Part shown: positions 9,412-13,289 of the stretch, piece by piece
How the letters are laid out: each line of letters begins with the position of its first letter
How positions within the stretch are numbered: the stretch's first letter is position 1
Assembly (NCBI GenBank): GCA_004325065.1
Contig: PITI01000378.1
Span: 1 to 13,289 of the forward strand
DNA: 13,289 nt
Origin: Hamiltosporidium magnivora
Taxonomy: Eukaryota > Microsporidia > Dubosqiidae
Direction: 5' to 3'
Notes under the pieces: generated by a model
What the model was told of the DNA's origin: nothing
The model's database searches: none
Seen by the model: the letters and a program-made list of their open reading frames with translations, nothing else
Program-made: the position numbers and the translations under genes

Positions 9412-9597
9412 TTAAAGCCCTATACAAGCCTTGGCCTCCCCCAGTAATAGCTTTCACTGGTTTCATTCTTTACCCACGCCTAATAGTTTTCTAATTTCCC
9501 TTAAGGGTACGTTTACTTTTTTTGGTTCGCAACAAGCTGGTTTTAAAAGTAGGTTATTAGCTCTAGGCCCAACCCCAACCCGGAGGACGAGTCCCAT
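9412..9597 (-). pseudogene. LINE reverse-transcriptase 3' end relic
   Basis: On the minus strand one frame runs from the ATG at 9597 to TAA 9414-9412, broken only by TGA at 9465-9463 and at 9456-9454. Its end reads KLLLGEAKACIGL then stop. This resembles the C-terminus of many non-LTR retrotransposon ORF2 proteins, of the form xxWxxLvxEAKAxxGL-stop. If both TGA were TGG, two tryptophans would stand eight and eleven residues before the Gly-Glu-Ala-Lys, about where the conserved Trp of this tail lies; G-to-A change on this strand would explain both. The 5' part contains CTCCGGGTTGGGGTTGGGC, which I associate from memory, unverified, with arthropod LINE sequences. The block is near 47% GC, more than twice the background, which marks it as an insertion. 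No polymerase or endonuclease domain remains, so this is a 5'-truncated or internally deleted copy. A CCCTTAAGGG palindrome lies at 9498-9507. Confidence 0.42.
9568..9595 (-). repeat. G-rich tract, telomere-like and G-quadruplex-prone
   Basis: Read on the minus strand, four G-runs occur (GGG, then after an 11-base gap GGG-TT-GGGG-TT-GGG). The three closely spaced runs resemble TTGGGG repeats. The long first loop makes a stable quadruplex less certain. The tract lies inside the LINE-like relic, so it is more likely part of that element than telomeric DNA. Confidence 0.4.
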
Positions 9598-9673
9598 TTA
9601 GTTGCCCTTACAACAAAAAAGAAAATCTCAAAACCAATCTGCACCAAGAAAGATGAAGAATGCTAAAGCTTAT

Positions 9674-9697
9674 ATTCCTATAAGAATTCCTATAAGA
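9674..9697. repeat. perfect 12-bp tandem duplication
   Basis: ATTCCTATAAGA occurs twice in direct succession (9674-9685 and 9686-9697). This may be replication slippage or a duplication made by an element that has since been lost; nothing lies between the copies. Confidence 0.8.
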
Positions 9698-10295
9698 TTT
9701 TCAAATTTTCGATTACTAAGGTATGGAAATTGTTCTAAGGGATAAATGAATTGTCAAATCATAAAATTAAAAAAACGTTAAACCCATTTGTCTTAAAATG
9801 TTTAAATGTACGTATGATTTGATGGTACTCTTGTAGATTTTAATAATTATTCGGAAGATGTAAATCAAAAATCAATCGTAAAATATAATTTATTTTTTTA
9901 TATCAAAATTAATTTTATATTGTAATCTATTTTCTCATTTTTTCTTTATTTATATTTTCAAATTTTTTACCCAAATATTTCCAATATCGAAATAGTGTGT
10001 ACTGCAGAGAGTTTGAAATGAAACACTGAATTAAGATATGCCTACAAAATATGAAACCACCAAATTAAGTGAATAGCACGAACAAGAGAAAACATCTTAT
10101 GTAGCAATAGAAATTCTCTAACCAAGAGATTCTATTTATTTGGATGTTATGTAAAACATTGTCCACAGATATACATCAGATGTATGTTATTGAAAAAAAA
10201 ATTGTTATTGTTAGCCAAATCCAACCTAGCAACATGAAAATCATATAAAACATATGATTGCAGAGTGATGGAATTCAGAAATAGCTCTTTTATAG
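9698..10295. other. AT-rich stretch with short hairpins, no gene
   Basis: No gene is supported. Two inverted repeats stand out. At 10107-10135, ATAGAA plus TCTCT pairs with AGAGATTCTAT around AACCA with a two-base bulge. At 10171-10185, ATACATC and GATGTAT meet around a single A. Both lie within 200 bases upstream of the transposase relic at 10296 and could be leftover sub-terminal structure of that element, but no matching copy was found on its other side. Confidence 0.45.
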
Positions 10296-10571
10296 AAAAT
10301 CCGTGTTATAAAAAGAGAAGGCACGTTTCTAAGAGTTTCTATATGTAAGAGATTTATAAAGCGTTCTGGTATTGCGACCAAGGGATGTAAAGAATGTAAG
10401 AGTGTATGTATGAAACAGGCTAGTTGTGCTTTTATCAAAAGTAGAAATATTTTGAAATGGTAAGACTTTAAACAATATTTAGTTGTGGATGAATATTTCG
10501 GTGTTTTAAACACTGGGAACTTATATATTTACGAACTTCGGTCAAAAAACCCACATTTTAGAAATTTATGA
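10296..10571 (+). pseudogene. Merlin/IS1595-type DDE transposase relic
   Basis: A plus-strand frame runs from just after TAG 10293-10295 to TGA 10569-10571, with one internal TAA (10461-10463). Residues 17-44 carry CysX13CysX2CysX3CysX5Cys within RSGIATKGCKECKSVCMKQ. This resembles the N-terminal zinc knuckle (GLI...C..C...) of Merlin/IS1016 transposases, DDE enzymes that cut and paste short inverted-repeat elements. Directly after the TAA comes LVVDEYFGVLNTGN, which resembles the family's first catalytic segment, of the form VEIDE(S/T)xFGxxKyNxG, including the catalytic Asp. In intact proteins some 60-100 residues separate these two parts, so most of the second zinc region and linker has been lost. 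The second Asp and final Glu or Asn were not found. There is no start codon before residue 39. A 90-codon frame on the opposite strand (10241-10513) is treated as a shadow. The call is from motif memory only; both halves in order in one frame is the main support. Confidence 0.4.
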
Positions 10572-13140
10572 TACATGCCCTAATCGGAAACCAGTCAACG
10601 TTCAATCTAAAATACGAAAAAAATAATGTTCTAAAATATTAATTAAAGAAAAAAAATCTTTTTAAATATTATTTTTACAAAAAAAACCGTGAATTAAAAA
10701 TTCTATATGATACGTTTTTATATTATTTTCTAAATAGAAACGATAAATATTTCATTGAAACATTAAGAAAAATTTCTATTTAATCTATCAAGAATACCGG
10801 GAAAGTTTTATTTAAAAATAGTCATTAATATTCCTATTGAAAGAATTGCATAGAATTTAGAAATACTACTTATTTCTCAAAAAAAATATAGAAGATAGTC
10901 CAAGACCTCCTAAGGAAGTTTTATAAAATCATTAGAATGAAAAAAAACATTTTAAATTTTCATTTCAATATATCCCACTTTTAAAATTAGATCTTTGCAG
11001 TATTATATTATTTTATATTATATGATTTTAGTTTACACATCCTAGTTTACTGTGTCTTTCTTTCAAACATCGACCGCCATTTTACAGCTTAAAGTCATAG
11101 ATTTTTTGATTTTTCTTAATTTACTTTCTTGAATCGATATTATGGACTTATTTTCCGAATCTAGTTCATGATAAGAAACTATATTTAATATAAGCATGGT
11201 TGCTCTTGGAAATCGCTATGCAAATTATCTTTTTTGATTCCCTTTTTCAATATATTCTTTCGTTTGAATATAGCTTAAACTTAAATCGTATAAATGTAGG
11301 TATCGTATAGAGATCAATTGGAGGTGTTGTTATTCTTTTGGTATTGAATTCAGACTCTTATAGGATACATCTTATGTAATTCCATTAACTCTCTATTATT
11401 TCCCAACAAAAAAAAATGTTGCAACAAAATACAAAAAAAATCTATTGAAGAGTTTGCAACTTTGAATCGTTCAATCTTTGTAGAACTGTAATACGAATTC
11501 TAAAGCCGTGATTATTATATAAGATGCTATATGCGGCGAGTAGTTTAGCAAAGCATTTAGCACACTTACAAAACTTAATTTTAAGTTAACAATTATAAAA
11601 AATGATTAAGAAATGAATTTATTTTGAAATTTCAAAGATCTAATATGTACAGAAAAGAAGTAGAATATTTTTTCAAATTTACAATTACTCTTATAAATAA
11701 TGACTTAAATCATTGAGATGTACTATAAACTTGTTTTATTTTTATAGCTATTTTTTTTCAAACATCATATCTAAATAAAATTAGATAATATTTGAAAAAT
11801 AGAAAGAAAGAAATGACGACTATAAAACGTAAAAAAGAAATAGAAATAAGCTATGAAAAATAAGTAAATAATTTTGTTAAACTACTTCAATTATGGTAAG
11901 TTCTATTTTATATGTTTGTACTTTTCTTTTTGAATATTTAGAGCCTTTAAAATATATATATTGCATAAAGCAGGTAGTAGTGTATGAAAGTCAGCAAATT
12001 ATAAATTCTTGTTTAAATCTTATTTTTATGAGAACATTCCTTTTGAAATTTTAATACGAAAAAAGACTTCAAATATGTAAAGTTGCTTTTATTACTCCAT
12101 GGCTTATTTGCGTATTAAATATAAGACTTTTATGTGGAATTCAATAGAACAATATTTAAATGCGCAACCTATAACTCTGAAAACTAAAATAATATTAGGG
12201 AAAGCTGTTTCATATTTTTAATAAACACAAGAGTGAAATTTATGATTTTTTGACAAAAAGTATGATGTTCGTATCAAAATTGTGAATTAAAAATAGTTTC
12301 TATTGTTTAATATATTACATATACTTTTTATGCTGCGTAAGAAATATAAAATACAAATTATTGCAATTTTTCTGAATTTATACAATCAATTTAGATAGAA
12401 TGTACGAAGGAATATTAACATATAAGAATTAAATAATATCTGAACATATCTTATCTATACTTTCAAAATCTATAAATATATTGCTGTGTAATAATAAATT
12501 TTATCATTTTCTATTTCTATATTTAAAAAGATAACCAGTATTAAGAAATAAATGGCTTTTAAAATAATCATTTGTTTTTAAGATAAGTCCATTCTATCAT
12601 TCATTTTTAAAGGTTTATTTTTTCTCTTTCAATACAAAAAAATATTAGTAAACAGTAAAAAAATAATAGAATCAAGAAATAGTGTATCATGCCTAAAATG
12701 AGAAATTAAAAATATGTTTAAATATATTATTGGAATATTTATTTGAATATTTAAGTCAATATCATGAACAAAACGTAAAAACTAAAAAAAATATTTAAAA
12801 TTGAAAAAAAAAAGAATTAAAGAAACCACATTAGAAAATAAGTATGAGATGGTTTAATACAAAATAAATAATGCTAAGAAAATGAACAAAGCATTTGATG
12901 TTACTATGAATATATATTGAATATTTTTATTTATTTCATTTTTGAACAACTCAAAAAATTATCTTTTCCATAGTGTCTTCGCAATTTGAGTGAGGATTTT
13001 TTTGTAAAATCTAGAAAAATAAAAATTCTTAGAAAAGGATTAATTTTAATTCTGCGGCGAGTAAAAATACCTACAAAATTTAAAATATTATCACATTTAT
13101 GAAGAACTCATAAGCACTTTTTAAACAATTTCGGAATTAA
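10572..13140. other. AT-rich stretch without a gene
   Basis: There is no supported gene across about 2.5 kb. A moderately GC-richer spot near 11041-11110 and another near 11505-11570 contain no usable frame. The GC-rich 11-mer TGCGGCGAGTA occurs at 11532-11542 and again at 13053-13063. Purine-rich A runs dominate the plus strand from about 12780 on. No tRNA, rRNA block or terminal inverted repeat was found. Confidence 0.5.
11532..13063. repeat. GC-rich 11-mer present twice (11532-11542, 13053-13063)
   Basis: TGCGGCGAGTA appears twice in the same orientation about 1.5 kb apart. Seven of its eleven bases are G or C in a region near 20% GC, so a second chance copy is very unlikely, in contrast with the many AT-only repeats here. 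Flanking bases differ. CGGCGAGT also occurs in the 5' part of eukaryotic large-subunit rRNA, but nothing around either copy continues that match. Confidence 0.5.
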
Positions 13141-13180
13141 CCGAGGCAAAGGTATCTGGCCAAACAGGAACAGGCCGATG
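13141..13180. other. small GC island with AACAGG tandem repeat
   Basis: These 40 bases count 23 G or C (57%), the highest local GC seen in the window. They include AACAGG twice in tandem (13163-13174) between two GGCC sites. No frame or RNA is recognisable. It may be the edge of an insertion or an exon remnant. Confidence 0.4.
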
Positions 13181-13289
13181 TAATCATATATTTGGGTTTA
13201 GTTGAAGAATCTATTATTTGATTTTTATTTTAAATTGTTATTGATAGGTCGAAGAATAAAAGCGAATAAAAATAAGGAAAAAGAAAAAA

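Noticed and set aside
10241..10513. 90-codon minus-strand frame
   Set aside because: It opens on GTG, shows no motif, and lies opposite the plus-strand frame that carries the Cys cluster and VDEYFG motif. Treated as a shadow.
105..11172. CTAGTTCATGAT at both 105-116 and 11161-11172, and TTATTGCTAATAAT near 4018 and 7841
   Set aside because: AT-dominated words of 12-14 bases are expected to recur by chance in 13 kb of this composition, and the flanks do not match.

Overview
The window is AT-rich (about 20-22% GC, estimated by eye from sampled lines) and holds no intact gene that I can defend. The longest stop-free frames are 60-90 codons. At this composition about one codon in eleven is a stop, so both strands of 13.3 kb should give a longest chance frame of roughly 80-90 codons. 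The open frames therefore do not exceed chance on length alone. No tRNA, rRNA, CRISPR array or operon is visible. This looks like a gene-poor, decaying stretch of an AT-rich eukaryotic nuclear genome. A bacterial, phage or organelle segment of this length would be expected to carry genes. The mix of transposon relics (Merlin-like, Tc1/mariner-like, LINE-like, possible LTR) would fit a TE-rich microsporidian with large intergenic regions, or an AT-rich invertebrate. I cannot tell these apart, and the organism is inference only.

Layout. 1-1860: AT-rich, with one weak hydrophobic frame (402-632). 1864-2157: a GC-richer block (about 36% GC) framed by an inverted TGTTAGAA / TTCTAAC pair, read here as a possible solo LTR, followed by a hairpin and T8 run (2142-2179). 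2280-2440: a second GC-richer patch of unknown origin. 3608-3817: a short frame resembling the second helix-turn-helix of Tc1/mariner transposases, with an apparent internal deletion. 4365-4669: two overlapping frames that one T in a T5 run would join, a candidate broken gene of unknown function. 5597-5692: a tiny one-helix membrane peptide frame with a good start context. 6985-7433: two overlapping weak frames. 8849-9082 (minus): a weak frame.

The most informative part is 9.4-10.6 kb. On the minus strand, 9412-9597 looks like the 3' end of a LINE reverse transcriptase ORF, with two TGA stops where tryptophan would be expected. On the plus strand, 10296-10571 carries a CxxC zinc-knuckle segment followed by a VDEYFG-type motif, read here as a decayed Merlin/IS1595-type DDE transposase. 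From 10.6 kb to the end the DNA is AT-rich again, apart from a GC-rich 11-mer present twice and a 40-bp, 57% GC island at 13141-13180.

The recognisable pieces do not form a working pathway. They look like a graveyard of unrelated mobile elements in different states of decay. All family calls come from motif memory, without a database search.
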